Notes: generated by a model not told the origin, from the letters alone. Shown: positions 9,641-22,809, counted from the first letter of the stretch. The stretch is DNA of 64,000 bases from Peromyscus leucopus (GCF_004664715.2 NC_051071.1:86435936-86499935); one strand, 5' to 3'. Numbers and translations are program-made.

Positions 9641-11724
9641 TTGGTGAAAGGCCTGTCTCTGTCTTTTGCTCTCTTTCTTCCTGGGTTGTTTCCTCTCCAC
9701 TTTACACATGCTGATTATCTGGTTTTGCCAGTTCTGAGTGGCCAGGCCCAAACAGGTATCAGATAAAGTAGAAGCAGGAAGCCAGACAACTGGAGAGAGC
9801 AAGCTCTGTGCCAGTGTTTTCCTGACTCCATGCTTCTGAGCAGCATGCAATCCACAGACACTGTGAAGCACAGACATAAAATACTATCCAGCTGATGGAG
9901 ATTTCTAAGCTTTCATTTCAATAGAAGTTCAGCCAGAAAAAAAGAAATGCTTAGGAAATGATGTCAGTGCATTCCACTTGTAGATGTCAAGTTTTCAACA
10001 GGCCACAATTTAGACAGTATTTCCACTGAGCTCTTATAGTTTACATATTTTTATTTCATGCTTTGCTCACCTCTGATTTAGAATACATCTGGTACAGTGT
10101 CAAAGGGTTGAGTATTTTTAAATGCACAAATGTTCATACATAAAATCTGAATTTCAAAACTATGTTATATAAATTAGAAGCAGTCGCCCGGACTCCAGAT
10201 TTAGCTAAATGTTAGCTATGCCTTGATCTCAGTAAAGTCTAAGGGGCTTAGAATCAATTAACTCTTTGTAGTTTGTAGATCAATGAAAAAAAATACTGTT
10301 TCTCAGTCTTTAGCAATTTTCAGGGGTCTCTGAGTTTAAACAAAGTGAACCATTAAATAATAACAAAATGCTCATTTTCTGAAAGAAACTTTTAATAAGC
10401 AATTTTATAGCCTACTGTGGCTCTTCTGGGACACCTGCCAGATCATGTAATGAAAAGCACCAAGGAAACAAACAAAAGCCCGCATGAAATCTGTGGCCCT
10501 CTGCATGCTGGCCCGAGCCCATGAGCCATCAGGAGAGGACTGCAGAAGCAAATGGTACCCCACTCGCACTGTGTAGGTTTCAGGGTCACATATGGGGTCT
10601 AAGCCTCTGTCACGACAGATGCCAGCCTGCTGCTAAGCAGGGCAGTGCTGGTAAGTCCCACTGCTGTCTCCTCCCAATAAAACAACGACTGGCAAACAGC
10701 TCTCCAATCACTAGAAGATAAGCAACGCTTTCCCTTAACATCCTTTAACATCCATGTCGTTTCTGCTGCTAGGACCCTCCCATTCAAACCGAGCACACTC
10801 CTATGAGACTTCTCCCCAGCACCACACCACTGAAACTTAAAGGTCATCTACCGACCTTCCCTGAGCTATGGGCAGCCTGCATGACTCCTGCACGCTGACC
10901 CGCTGACCCCCTCCCTTCCCTTGCTCACTCTCTTAGTTTGATCCCATTCGCTGGCAACCCCCTTCCCACCTCCTTGACTGATCCCTCTCTCTAAACATCT
11001 AGTTCTTCCCCTCCCTTCACTCCGTCAGCAGATACTACTGACAGTTCCCAAAGTACACTCAGAATCTCTTCACGCACACAGTACCTATGCTGGTCAAAGT
11101 CCATGGCCGCTCAAGTTTGGGATCTGACCTACTGATCTCTGCACCAGCCGTATTCCAGTCCTTTCTCATGAAAGTAATGAGGATGGTCAGACCACCTGGC
11201 CTACAGCATACAGTGTAGAACACCCCTATCTCACGGGGAGTTCTCGTTGCCCTCAGTAAGAACCTACACTGTCATAAAAGAGTCAATGTGACCTCCCCTG
11301 CTTCTGCCGTCACTTTCCACCACTTTCTTACACTTTGTGGACCTGGCACATCCTGCCTCCAGGCCTTCACTGGCTGCTGTCTATGAGCGTCCTCATGAGA
11401 CATTATTTCTGCGTAGGACTTCCCATCTTCCGGTCATTGCTCATATGTCTCCCGGGCAGTCTGTCCAAGTCTGCCCTCGGTTCCCTCACTCCTGATTTTT
11501 CTCCAACATGACGAGCTAACTTCTGCTCCTGCTTTTCCTAACTTCCCCTTCCCACACAGACATAAAAAGCAAAATCCATGACAGCAGAAATTTGTTTTGT
11601 TTGGTATTACATCTTCAACACCCAGGACAGGAGAGAGGATAGCCAGGGCAGGCAGCTAATAAGCAAATGCATAACTATTAGGGCAATACAAAGGCCAAAT
11701 TTTATAAAAACAAGATCATCTAAA
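9641..11724. other. Unique intron-like sequence
   Basis: About 2 kb with no recognised repeat, exon or regulatory motif. The region 10.86-11.55 kb is pyrimidine-rich on the plus strand. Confidence 0.45.
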
Positions 11725-11740
11725 TGATCGTGGAACTTTT

Positions 11741-11899
11741 TTTTTTTTTTTTGGTTTTTTAAGACAGGGTTTCTCTGTGTAGCTTTGCACCTTTCCTGGA
11801 ACTCACTTGGTAGCCCAGGCTGGCCTCAAACTCACAGAGATCCGCCTGGCTCTGCCTCCAGAGTGCTAGGATTAAAGGCATGCGCCACCACTGCCCAGT
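11741..11899 (-). mobile_element. B1 SINE with target-site duplication
   Basis: Reverse-orientation cricetid B1 from the poly-T to 'ccaccactgccca'. It is flanked by a 15-base duplication, GATCGTGGAACTTTT (11726-11740) and GATTGTGGAACTTTT (11900-11914), with one mismatch. This shows an L1-mediated insertion of moderate age. Confidence 0.95.
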
Positions 11900-11914
11900 G
11901 ATTGTGGAACTTTT

Positions 11915-12229
11915 AAGATGTAAATTAATCGCTCCAAAATCCCTTTAAAATATAAGATAATCTTGAGGCCAGCAGTTGACACAGCAGGCATGCCCTTAGT
12001 CACAGTAGAAAAACACTCCCCCAAACTGAGGCTGCGAGCCACAGAATGGCTTATTTTCTACTAACTGCTGCCACATCTGACAATGGGCGGTTTGCTGAGG
12101 CACACCACCAAAACAGGGAAATACTGTAAAAATGCTCATTCCAAACCCCGACTCCAGACAAAGAAACAAGGTCTTTGTAAAAAGAGAAGAACGGTCTAAA
12201 TTAAAAGGCAGACTTTTTTTTTAATGTTT
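11915..12229. other. Unique sequence
   Basis: No feature recognised. Confidence 0.4.
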
Positions 12230-13130
12230 TAAATGATTTGCTTGGAAATAATTTTAAACTTACAGAAAAGTTACAAGAGCTGTTTAATAACACAAAAAAC
12301 CACAATAGTAGCCAGGTTCACCTATCCCTAGTTACCTGTTTTATTTTAATCTGTGCCCATCTGTTCTTACCCACCCCACCTTCCCCAGGATAAATCTCAG
12401 GCGCCACCTGCATCACCGCCCTTTGCTTCAAAGCCTGGCCATGAACTGGAGCTAAGCTAAGTTGTTATAACACCTTTCTCTATCTGTCCCTCAGTCTTGC
12501 AGTCAAATTGCTCAGCTGATCCGTTGACGTCCTTTCCAGCACTTTCTCTCAATCAGGCACCCAATGTAAAACGAGCACCGCACTGCCAATCCATGCTTAT
12601 CTCATAGCCGTTAATGTGAATAAGGCTCCTTCTACAGTCGTAATCATTTACAGAACTAACTTATGCATAAAGTACGCCCTCTCTCCATGCTGCTCCTTTT
12701 TTTAAAAAAATTATAACATTCTTGATTTAGGGTTTGCCTGGTGGTTCCTCCTAATCTGAGGTCATGCCACTTTGGGAAGAGATGAGGATGTGTCCCTTCA
12801 GGGTGTCATAACTGCAGTCACACGGTGACCATCTGTTCCATATTGTTCCTGGATCCTACCAACGTATAATGGCTATTTCATTCCTTGCAGCTAATACAGT
12901 CTGTGAGGAAATGCTGTAAGCCCATGGGATTACCTTTCCCTGGTCGGTGTCCCCCAGTTTTGTTTTGATCCTTCACGTTCCTAATCATCACTAGCCATGC
13001 AAACTGGGTACAAAGCGATGACTTCCAGCTCCTGAATCTGAATTCTACTGTAAGCAGAGCCCCATCCCATTTATTTGCTTATCAATCAGTTTATTATGGT
13101 ATGGATTCTTATTTTGTTAATTTAAATGCT
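12230..13130. mobile_element. Ancient L1 (L1M-type) remnant
   Basis: Pieces such as 'ataattttaaacttacagaa', 'ttgatttagggtttgcctgg' and 'ttatggtatggattcttatt' follow in the order known from old mammalian L1 sequence. Heavily decayed. The family call is from memory of pattern; orientation is not assigned. Confidence 0.45.
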
Positions 13131-13134
13131 TATT

Positions 13135-13272
13135 TTAACTTTTATTTATATGTATATGTGTGTGTCCTTGTGAGAGTATGTCGTGTGTGGATGCCTGTAG
13201 AGGTCAGAAGAGGGTGCCAGACCCCTGGAGCTGGGGTTAGAGGCATTTGTGAACTGATCATCTCTCCAGTCC
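13135..13272 (-). mobile_element. B2/B3-type SINE fragment
   Basis: A short TG-rich head, then 'gtagaggtcagaagagggtg' and a terminal 'catctctccagtccc', the reverse of the SINE start. Confidence 0.75.
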
Positions 13273-14045
13273 CACAGATTCCATTTTTAATGTTTTACAA
13301 CATATTCACGCATGAATATATACTGGTTTTAAAAATAATGGATTAATCTGGTGCTTTCAACTCCAATCCATCCCCCAAAAGATTTTAATTTTGCCTTCTC
13401 CTATCCCATATATGTATATCTCTCCTTTCTCAAGGAAACCTTTATTCCAACAGTTTCAAAACTCAATCTTTAATGTCCCTAAAATATTTTGTCCACATAA
13501 ATGCAAAAAGTAAACATAATAGAAAGAATTGAGGATTTTTATGTCCCCCGACCTCCACTCAAGCTGAGGGTAAATGCTCAAGCACTGTGTAAATAAGTAA
13601 CTTATTTTTTTAATGCGAACACAGTACTAATTTAAAATATAATCTAGTTCACCTGTCTTAGCAATTTAGGATTTTTCCAACTCCCGTTCTCCTCTAAATA
13701 TGAAAAGTAACAGGCTTGGAAAAGTTTCAACTATAGAAAAAGGTGTAACCTTCAAGTCCCTTCCATAAGCCCCTGACCCATCCCTGCCTGTGCCGTCTTC
13801 CGATAAACTCAAGCTGATGTGTGCACACTTTTGTTTCCCTTCTCCTCCTACAAGGAAACACGCTCCTGTCTACATCTCAGGACGCTCGTTCATGCTGCTG
13901 TGCAGTCTGGAGGTCGTTGTAAATCACCTGACACAGCAGCAATGGATGACTGCAAAGCCAAGCAGCAAGGGCTGACGGGGAACTCACTGCCCCGCAGACT
14001 CACACACCAAGAACTTTTAACAAAACAGTGTTTTGCTTTATTTCC
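13273..14045. other. Unique AT-rich sequence
   Basis: Nothing recognised. Confidence 0.4.
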
Positions 14046-14049
14046 TGAG

Positions 14050-14187
14050 ACAAGGTTTCTCTGTGCAATAGTCCTAGCTGTCCTGGAACTCGATCTGTAG
14101 CCCAGGCTGGCCTCAAACTCACAGAGATCCACCTGCCTCTGCCTCCTTAGTGCTAGGATTAAAGATGTGCACCACCACCGCCCGAAC
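14050..14187 (-). mobile_element. B1 SINE
   Basis: Reverse B1: 'gagacaaggtttctctgtgc', 'ggcctcaaactcacagagat' and 'gattaaagatgtgcaccacc'. Its second half is of the Mus-like form ('agctgtcctggaactc'), unlike the cricetid-type copies. Confidence 0.9.
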
Positions 14188-14557
14188 ATTCAACAAAATG
14201 TTAGCAACCCAGAACTCACAATATACACTTAGAAGTATAAACCATAAGAGAAAATGAAATCACCAATCTCAACAATGATAGCAAAAACCCAACACACAAT
14301 ACAACTATGCAGCCTGGACGACAGAATGACAGCCTGTCTCCAAAAAAAAAACCAGCCAAACCAACACCCAGTGGATCACAGATGTGATTGTTAATCTGGG
14401 TGTATCTAAGAAGACTCCACAGCCATAGCACATCCTCCCAGAAAGCTGCAGGAATCAGTTTGACAGAGATGCTCCTGACAGCAGCAGGTGGCCTGGCTGG
14501 AAGGCAGGGCGGCCTGCAGCCACCGGCACTCGGACGGACAACTGCCTCGGCTGCCTA
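14188..14557. other. Mostly unique sequence
   Basis: Contains a short A-tailed stretch near 14310-14352 ('cctgtctccaaaaaaaaaac') that is probably the end of a decayed SINE; otherwise nothing is recognised. Confidence 0.35.
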
Positions 14558-14603
14558 CTATGGCAGCCCGCTATGGCAGCCCGCTACGGCAGCCCGCTAT
14601 GGA
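14558..14603 (+). repeat. 13-base GC-rich tandem repeat
   Basis: Three full units of CTATGGCAGCCCG (one C for T change in the third) and the start of a fourth. Confidence 0.95.
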
Positions 14604-14939
14604 GCGGGACAGTTTGGTGTCTGCCCATAGTGTGCTTAGGCTTTGCTTTGGCCCAATGCTCCCTCGCTATCCTCCCATTACACAGCTTTTGAAATGGGAA
14701 TGTTTACTCTGTGCTGGTGTGTATTAGAAGTGTGTTGCCTGTTCGTTCATTTTTAATAGGGACTCACAATTAAGAGATCAGAATTAAGAGCTTCAGAAAG
14801 GAGTTTTGAACAGTACTAGGACTGGCAGAGACTGGGGAGGGGGGACTTTAGAGGTGGGCTGAACGCATGTTACATCCTGAGACAGAACAGAAACTTTGGT
14901 GGCCAGGTTGTAACGTCAGGATATAAAGCGTCACATTCA

Positions 14940-15300
14940 GGTGTCAGGTTGGCAGGTGGCCGGGCTGTGAAGGTTAATGCTCACTGCTGTTGTGGCTGCA
15001 TCTGGAATCACCGTGAAAAGACACCTCTAGGTGTGCCCCTGAGGCTGTTCCCAGATTGGTTTGATGGAGTCGGGGGAAAATCATCCTGAACATTGGTGGC
15101 ACCATGCCAGGGGCCAGGTCCTGGACCAAATAAAAAGGGGGGAAGGAGAATCCGGCCCCCTAATGAATCTCTCTGGGCCGGACTGTACCTGCGGTGCGGC
15201 CGGCTCCCGCACACTCTGGTCACCGTGCCTGACTTCACCAAAGTGAACTTCTACTCTTTAAAAGGCACTTCCATAACTGAGAAGAAGCCATAAACTGGGA
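14940..15300 (+). repeat. Medium-reiterated mammalian/rodent repeat, unclassified
   Basis: The order 'tctggaatcaccgtgaaaag', 'tgttcccagattggtttgat', 'ggtggcaccatgccaggggc', 'gaccaaataaaaagg' is a pattern I recognise from many rodent genomic sequences. The formal family name is not certain. Related in pattern to 40575-40800 and 43925-44290. Confidence 0.55.
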
Positions 15301-15384
15301 GGAAGCATTTGTCAACCACGTAACAAGCTGTGTTCAACATCTATAACAAAACACCAACTCAATTTAAAAGGAAGAAAGCAGACA

Positions 15385-15745
15385 AGCCTGTGTTTGGTGT
15401 GTAAGCGCACAGCAACTGTTGTGGTATGCACATGGGTGCCTGCAGAGACCAGAGGTCAGCTATGAGTGGGTGCCTTCCCAGCTGTTTCTCCACCTACTTC
15501 ACTCATTCAATCATTCATTCAATCATTCATTCATTCATTTGAAACAGATCTCCCACTGAAGCTGGAGCTCACCGATGGAGGTGGACTAGCTGCCCAGCCT
15601 GCCCCGGGGATCCTCCTGCCTTTGCCTACCCAATACTGGGATTATTGCCCAAGTTGCAGTGCCTGGTCTTTTACACAGGTGCTAGGGACCCAAACCAAGG
15701 CCCTCATGCCCACACAGCGGGCACTTTACCAAGGGAGCCATCGCC
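15385..15745 (-). mobile_element. B4/B3-type composite SINE
   Basis: Reverse orientation: 'gcctgcagagaccagaggtc', a (CATT)n run, 'actgaagctggagctcaccg', 'atactgggattattgcc' and a terminal 'gcactttaccaagggagcca'. Confidence 0.75.
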
Positions 15746-15764
15746 AATTTTTTTTAATTTTTAT

Positions 15765-15850
15765 TTTTTTTTCAGAGCTGAGGACCAAATCCAAGGCCTT
15801 GTGCTTGCTAGACAAGCGCTCTACCACTGAGCTAAATCCCCAACCCCTAT
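15765..15850 (-). mobile_element. ID-type SINE
   Basis: Poly-T, then 'caaggccttgtgcttgctag' and 'gcgctctaccactgagctaa', a well-preserved reverse ID core. Confidence 0.9.
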
Positions 15851-15884
15851 TTTTATTTATTTGTTTGTTTGTTTATTTTTTTTG

Positions 15885-16034
15885 GTTCTTTTCAAGACAG
15901 GGTTTCTCTGTGTAGCTTTGTGCCTTTCCTGGATCTCGCTCTGTAGACCAGGCTGGCCTCGAACTCACAGAGATCCGCCTGCCTCTGCCTCCCAAGTGCT
16001 GGGATTAAAGGCGTGCGCCCCCAGCTGCCCGGCA
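15885..16034 (-). mobile_element. B1 SINE, cricetid type
   Basis: Well-preserved reverse B1 from 'caagacagggtttctctgtg' to 'aaaggcgtgcgccc', with the 'tttgtgcctttcctgg' second half. Confidence 0.95.
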
Positions 16035-16520
16035 CCATCTCCAGTTTTAAGAGGAAGGAAATGCCAACACAGACAAAGCGAGGAAAGGAAACACGCCCAT
16101 GAGGAGGCTGGGCGGCCTTCCCGATATTCAGGGAGAGCCGCCACTGCACCTGGAGTCCCGGAAGACCAGAAAGAGGCCTGGGGTGGAGGAGACTGAAGAA
16201 CCGAGCTGGCCTGCGAGGAACATGGCCCTCGTGAGCCAAACAGTAGCAGAAAGCAAGCTCTAGAGGGTGCGGTGACCCGGGCTGGGATCTGTGCAGAGAG
16301 CAACAGCAGGATCTCAGCCACCGTTTCCTTCCTGGTCGCTGGAGATCAAGGACCTCTCACCTTTCTAAACACACATCCCTCTCCTCCATCGAGCAGAAAC
16401 AAGCTGGCGCAGTTTAAGCTCTAAAATACCAACAAACAATCATAAGAGAACTGGAATGCTCAGTGCCCAGAATCTGTTTGCACTGCGGCTCGGCCTCTGG
16501 CTTGGGCACCTCAACTAGCT
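16035..16520. other. Unique sequence
   Basis: Moderately GC-rich, with no recognised feature. Confidence 0.4.
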
Positions 16521-16524
16521 GCAC

Positions 16525-16630
16525 CCGACTTAGCACCAGGGGCTCTGGTGCACGCTGCTGAGGCAGGAGCGCCGCCAGGAGTCCCAGGCCAGGCTGGGCT
16601 AGACAGCAAAGTCTCGTTTGAAATAACCAT
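16525..16630 (+). mobile_element. Degenerate B1-like fragment
   Basis: 'tgctgaggcaggagcgccgc' and 'ggccaggctgggctagacag' recall a plus-strand B1. Confidence 0.45.
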
Positions 16631-16964
16631 GAACCAAACAAACAGGAAAGCTGCTCTGGCAGGGTTATCGCTCTCTTTTTAAGTGTAAGCAGGATCGGAA
16701 CAAACAACAAACAAAAAAGGCTTACCAAAGAGATGTTCCAACCATTTCTAGGAAGGGTGTGTAGCTTTTGATTTCTGCTTCGCTGGGAATGGCCCTCGAT
16801 GCACAAAGAAAGAACCTCGAGGCTACTGACTTATATCACATCTCTGTATCCCTATTCTGGGAGGGACCAATATCTGATCTGAGCAGGGCTGATCTAATCC
16901 AGTCTTAAGCAACCTTAACGGCAGGGGACTCAAAAGCTATGTCTAAGACCTGCTGCCCAGCCCA

Positions 16965-17075
16965 GCCTGGAGGCACAGGCCTGTAACCACAGCCTTGGGA
17001 GGCTGAGGCAGGAGGGTCGTAACTCCCAACACCAGCCCGGACCACAGAGTGAGATCTCAACAAAGAATAAGTAAC
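16965..17075 (+). mobile_element. B1/B4-like SINE fragment
   Basis: 'ggcacaggcctgtaaccaca', 'gggaggctgaggcaggaggg' and 'acagagtgagatctcaa' appear in the expected order. Confidence 0.65.
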
Positions 17076-18298
17076 TCCTGCTAATAAGACCCAAGAGCAG
17101 CTCTTGCTCCTGCCACTTAAGCCCCCCGGGTTTGCTACCAACCTTCCCACGTGGTCCCTCCAAACCTTGCGCTGGGAAGCCCACACTCAACGTGGAGTGC
17201 CCTAACCACCAGGCCTTCCCCTTGCTTCCTGTCACGCCAAGCTGCAGGTCCGCCTCCAGAAAGGTGACATGAGGACCTCAGGCCTGAAGTGCTTTCTCAC
17301 ATCCTCTGAGTCTGCAAGGGAGCACATTCCCTGCAGAGCTCCCTGGGTCTGGGAGCACCAGTTCCCCATCGAGGAGCGCAATGGGAAGCGTCAGCAGTTC
17401 TCAGCGCTCTCGTGATGTTGAACCCGGGCCAACAGGGCAGGCCCACGGTTACTCATTAACCCTGGGACGGATTTTTACCCTGAAAGGGCATTTTGCAGGA
17501 CAGGCTGTCAAACTAACCCTGTTTCTCCCCCATACTCCCCAGGGTGGATGACCAGGGTTTTCTAGATCTTTCTGTTATACGGCTGCTGTCCGTTCCTCTT
17601 TCGCTACCCCAGCCCTGTTCATAGCTAAGTTTTGATAAGTAAAGTTCTGTTTTTATGTTTTTGGAGGTCCCTAGTCTGGTCCCTGTCTAGACCCTTCCTA
17701 ATACCGGACCTACTTTCAATCACCACTCCCAATCCCAAAGAGTGGTGGCAAGCCATTATCCAGAGCCCAGGACCCCAGGACCACCCAGGGCCGTCAGAGA
17801 GAGCTAGCTAGTGGCCACCCACACAGGCCCATGTACACAGTTATGCATCTGTTCGTGTTTAGGGATCCACACATCCCTACTGCAGATTCCATGTGTGTCT
17901 TCACCTGAATTCTCAAGAACAAGAAGCTGGGCGCAGGGCTCCAGCTATCCTGCCCCTGGCCTGGCCTCCAAAGCTCCTCAGCCCCTGTACTCATTAGACG
18001 GGCTGCAGCTCTCTGCCTCAGTCTAGCCCATCCAGTCTAACACTAGCCATCTCCCCAGCTCTGAAACTTCCTGTGTTCTGGCCAATAGCAAATAACAATG
18101 AAGCTTTAATAAAAGCTGACAAATAGTAAACATGCAAACATAAAAAGAAAAAGAAAAAAATCTAAATGGTATGAAACTGAAATACTGTGTGATGAAAACA
18201 ATAACATAATACAGGAAGGGTTGCTGGATATTTCTGTGCCAAGTTTTATTTTTCAATCACCAGACTACAATTTGTAAATATAGAGAAAAACAGTGGTT
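17076..18298. other. Unique intron-like sequence
   Basis: No repeat family or exon recognised. Confidence 0.45.
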
Positions 18299-18404
18299 TT
18301 GTGTGTGTGTGTGTGTGTAGAGAGAGAGAGGGAGGGAGAGAGAGAGAGAGGGAGGGAGAGAGAGAGAGGAGAGAGAGAGGGAGAGAGAGAGAGAAAGAGA
18401 GAGA
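18299..18404. repeat. (TG)n then (GA)n/(GGGA) microsatellite
   Basis: About 10 TG units followed by about 85 bases of GA with interspersed GGGA blocks. A long purine strand that can form triplex structures. Confidence 0.95.
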
Positions 18405-18584
18405 ATTTGAATGACTGAATTACATTTTGTAAAATGATTCTTCTACAGAATATTGAGATGACCATCTGGTTCTCAAGTTTTAGCGGAAATCTTAATACAG
18501 AACAGACAGGGTAAAATGGAACAATAGAATAATGTATACATTTGACCACATAAATAAATGTCTCTTGCAACCAGTGCTGAAAGT

Positions 18585-18765
18585 CCAGCAGGATGGAGCA
18601 CGTCTTTAATCGCAGCACTCTGGAGGCAGAGGCAGGTGGGTTTCTGTGAGTCTGAGGCCAGCCTGGTCCTCATACAGAATTCCATCCAGGCCAGTCAGGC
18701 TACATAATGAGACTGTGTATCAAAAAAAAAAAAAAAAGAAAGAAAAAAAAAGTAAGTAAAGACTT
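18585..18765 (+). mobile_element. B1 SINE with long A tail
   Basis: 'atggagcacgtctttaatcg', 'gtgagtctgaggccagcctg' and an A-rich tail containing GAAAG. Confidence 0.85.
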
Positions 18766-21474
18766 CTAAGTCCATTAGAGCCTTCAAATGGGATTCCTAC
18801 AACTTCATCAAAATTCTGTTTTCTCATGAGTACCATGCCGATGATGTTGTTTCTAGTTTCTGGCTTTCTTTATAAGTTTGATACCCATCCAAAGAACAAA
18901 CAGCAAATGAGGTCCTCTTCTGTATAAGCAAGAAACACCACGCAGCCAAGATCCAGGGAGGAAAGAAGCACACAAGACAACAAGTGTAACAGGCTGAATC
19001 GGGAATGCCACACACCAGCGAGGCAGGAAGCCAAGGACACTTGGGAGCAGGTACTGCCGCACAGCTAATTCTTCATAACGGAAACGAGCAGACACGAGCC
19101 TACTAGTAAAGAAACAGCATCTCACCAACCTCATATTTTTCAGCACACGAAGTGGGCGCTTAATAAACACGTGCTCGGGGAGAAAGGATTGAGGCGGTAG
19201 TCATGGTGCCTCACTCATCCTAAAACACAACTAACCACTGGGAGGAACCTGGGCTCAGAAGCGCTGTGTGGAGTGAGCTCCAAGACGGGACCCCACCAAA
19301 GCAGTTCCCTGCAAAATGCACCTCACAGCACAGACTTGCACAGTCCACACTCTTGTCAAGTCATTATCTGTCATTTAATTTTACATTCCTATAATGCTTT
19401 CCTATGGAGAGCAGATCAAGTCCTGAGTGAATGTTTAGTATCTGGCATGAGCACAGCCACGCCCAGGACCCCAGGGCCTTCCTGGGTCAGGTTCCCGGGA
19501 AATGGCAGGACCTTCCCCTGGCCCAAGCACAAATGCTGACCCATGCTGGCAGTGTAGGCGGGAAGCCTCCACCTCAGCTTCCTCTTCCCCCAGTGTTCAC
19601 AGTTTGAGCCTGGTCCCCAACAGAGACTCGCTATCCAGCTGCATAGTGTGTGTCCTCCATGAGTGCAGACACAACCCACCCAGTCCCAGCTTTTCCACAC
19701 ACGCGTCTCTCCTTTCTATGGTGTCTCTCATTTCTTTATTCCGTCGTCACCCCAGTCAGGTTTCCAGGACCAAGTTACACTGTCCTCGGCATTTTCCACC
19801 ATCTAACACTGTTTAAAGTTTCCCTGTCGTCTACTTTACCACTTAGTTGTTTGACTAGGACCTCACCGAGGGAAGCCAGGACAGGGACTGAAGCAGAGAC
19901 CTTTCGATCAGGAGTGCTGCTCACTGGCTTGCTCTCCATGGCTTGCTCAGCCCAGTTTCTCACGCAGCTCAGGACCACCTGCTCAAAGGTGCCAACACAC
20001 TCAGTGGGCTGGGCCTTTCACATCAATCACTAATCAAAATGTCCCTCAGGCTTGTCCACAGGCGCAGTTCCTCCGTTGAGGTCCTTCCTCCCAGGAGATT
20101 CCCGTGCACGTCAAATTGGTTTTAAAAAAGCCAACCAGTACAAGAAGGAAGTCAAAAAGGAGGCGGCATAAACGGGGCCATCAACTTACACACCAGACTA
20201 TGTAAGAAGATTCCCAAGCTTTACCAAAACTCAAGATTATTATTAACTGTAAGCCACGATCAGCACTAAGAACACCTAAGTAACAATTAGACGGTGGAGT
20301 GCAAACAGTGTTTTCTGTTCAAATTGTGCTTCTTAAAGGAACTCTTCATTCTCAGTCAGGTGACTCACTGCACAAAGCCACAATTACACTCTGGGGTCAA
20401 CTCTAGCTAACCCGGGTATCAACAACACTGCTAAGAGCTGAGGCTGGAGGACAGGGCTCCTTTCTAACCATTCCCAATACCAGGGACTGCAAAACCATCG
20501 TAATGTTGGAAAAGAACATTCATTCATTCATTTTGGGGCTTCCCTCCCATGTGTCAAGCCTTAGGGCTGATCCCCGCAGAGGGAAGAGAAGAGAGAATCA
20601 GTCAAGATGAGAAAAACTCAAAATATACAAAAACGTACATCAAGTCAGCGCCTTCCTTAAAAAGATACGCCACGCGTCTCCAATCCAAGCTGGTGGGTAC
20701 AGAGCCATGCAGCATCTTCATGGAACTGCAATGGGTAGCTTCGCCCCTATTCCTGCCCCAGGCACACAGGTGCATGCCAGTGGCTGCCATGGCCCTGAAG
20801 CATAGTTTCAGCAGCTGCCATGACTCGCTGGCTTCCCCACCTCCTTCTGAGAGAGTATGGACACCTATGCCAGCCCATGTACGCTTATGCAACCTCAGAC
20901 AAGCTGGGCGACACCCGGCTTATTTACTCGGGTGAGTCAGATGTTAATCTGGGTCTCTGTGGAGAAGGAGGTGGGGAACTCAGTCGGTATTATGGTACAA
21001 TTCCCACTAACATCTGTTGCACAACTAATACAACTCCAAAGATTTCTGGTCTTCATAGGTTTGGAGGATACGCTTCAGGCTAGACTAGGTACCCGCTGGC
21101 ATCTGCTGGAGTGGCAGCCCAGGAAGAATGCATCTGCCCTCCCCGCCTCCTGTCACCTGCCACCACCCCCCCCAACACCATCCTTGCTTTTTCCCCTGGG
21201 ACATTCAAGCGGACCACGGACAGTCACCTCAGCAACTCTACATTCCACAAAGTCCTCAAATTCTCTCAGTACTACTCTACTTAAAAGAAATAAAAATACT
21301 CTACACACTGGAACTTCAGAAATTAAAAAGAAAAAAAAATCCAGCAATATATCAATTTTCATTTTGGCCAGAGACACAAGTCATCTCATTCATTCTGTAG
21401 GTTGACAAATTAAATGAAATACTGAAAACATATCTATCATTTATCAAATAGACTACATTATCTTAAAAGGTATA
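18766..21474. other. Unique intron-like sequence
   Basis: About 2.7 kb without recognisable repeats apart from a short CATT run at 20517-20532. No supported exon. Open frames here (for example 19273-19539, 19650-20033, 20857-21405) lack recognisable domains. Confidence 0.45.
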
Positions 21475-21885
21475 GCCTGAGAATACATATCTGTGGGTTC
21501 CGTATCCATGGATTCAACCAAGCTTGGATGGAAAGCCTGAAAGGGTGGGAATAAGACTGCTCAGCACATGCTTTTATGGCAGAGAGCCTCCCTAGACATA
21601 CAAGACCGTGGATTCAATGTCTGGTGCCACGAAATACACAATGTATCTACACTGAACATGTAAAAACTTTGTTTTCTTGTAATACTCTCCTAAACACTAT
21701 AGTACAAGGAGCATTCACTTAGTGTTTCTGTGGTATTGTGTATTTTATTTTAGGTATTTTATCTATAGCTGTGTGCAAGTTAAATGCAAATACTATACCA
21801 TTTTATAAAGAATTAGAGCACCCTCAGATTTTTATATCCATGAAGTCCTGGAGCTAACCCTCAGCAGATCCTGAGGAAATGCAGA
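21475..21885 (-). mobile_element. MER2-like DNA transposon remnant (Tigger type)
   Basis: One end reads 'gtgggttccgtatccatgga' and the other 'cagatttttatatccatgaa', the two inverted termini of this mammalian non-autonomous element. AT-rich sequence lies between, with an unrelated patch at about 21535-21630. Confidence 0.6.
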
Positions 21886-21944
21886 GACTAAGGTGGTCAT
21901 CCTGAAATAGTGTGTGATGCTCCTTAAGAACTAACACCAGGGCT

Positions 21945-22185
21945 GTGCCGGGGAGATGCTCAGCAGGTAAGAGCACTTTCCGCTCTTGCAGAGTATCCAG
22001 GTTCAGTTCCCATCACCAACACTGGGCAGCTCACAAGTGCCCGTAACTCCAGCTCCAGGGAAACAGATGCCTCTTCTGGCTTTCCATAGGCACGCATGTA
22101 CATGACATACATTCACAAAGACATGCACAGAAGCACATACATATATGCATAAATAAAAAAATATTTCTAAAAGAAATTAAAATCA
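21945..22185 (+). mobile_element. B3 SINE
   Basis: 'gatgctcagcaggtaagagc', 'ccgtaactccagctccaggg', 'cctcttctggctttccatag' and an A-rich end. Confidence 0.9.
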
Positions 22186-22329
22186 GGATTATTTATGAGC
22201 CAACAATCCTTCTGAAATATAAAGAACTGAGGTGACCTCACAATGTTACCACAGACATGAACGACATCACAAAGGTTGTCTGTATATTCACTGCAAGGTT
22301 ACCAAAGCCATGAATGACATCACAAAGGT

Positions 22330-22700
22330 GTGGTTATGTTCACTGCAACATTACCACAGATAAGAAAGGCTCGAGATGTCTGTTGATGCCTGAGTAAATT
22401 AAAAAACCATCTACAGAAGCCAACTACCTATCTATCTACACATACATCATTCAGCCCTAAAAGAGGAATCTTGCCATTTGTCACAGCATGGATAAAGCTG
22501 ATGGGCATTATTCTATGTAAACCAACCAGACACAGAAGGAGAAAGAATAGAAATAGCAGGATTTCATTTGCACGTGGAATCTCAAAAAGCAACGATTAAA
22601 CACACAGGTGGAATTTAAACGGCAACTATAGGATGGAGGGGTGGACAGAAAGACGCAGGCCAAAGGATCCAAGAAACAGATCACAATGAAGGCCAGGATT
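22330..22700 (+). mobile_element. Old L1 3' fragment
   Basis: 'acatcattcagccctaaaag', 'cacagcatggataaagctga' and 'tgcacgtggaatctcaaaaa' follow the order known in the 3' part of mammalian L1. Confidence 0.65.
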
Positions 22701-22809
22701 CTCATGTACATAAGGAACCCAAGGAATAAAATGACACTGCATAGGAGAGTCTTGCTAAATGAATAGATTTCAGTTACTCTTCACTGTCATAAAAATAAAA
22801 CAAAAGATC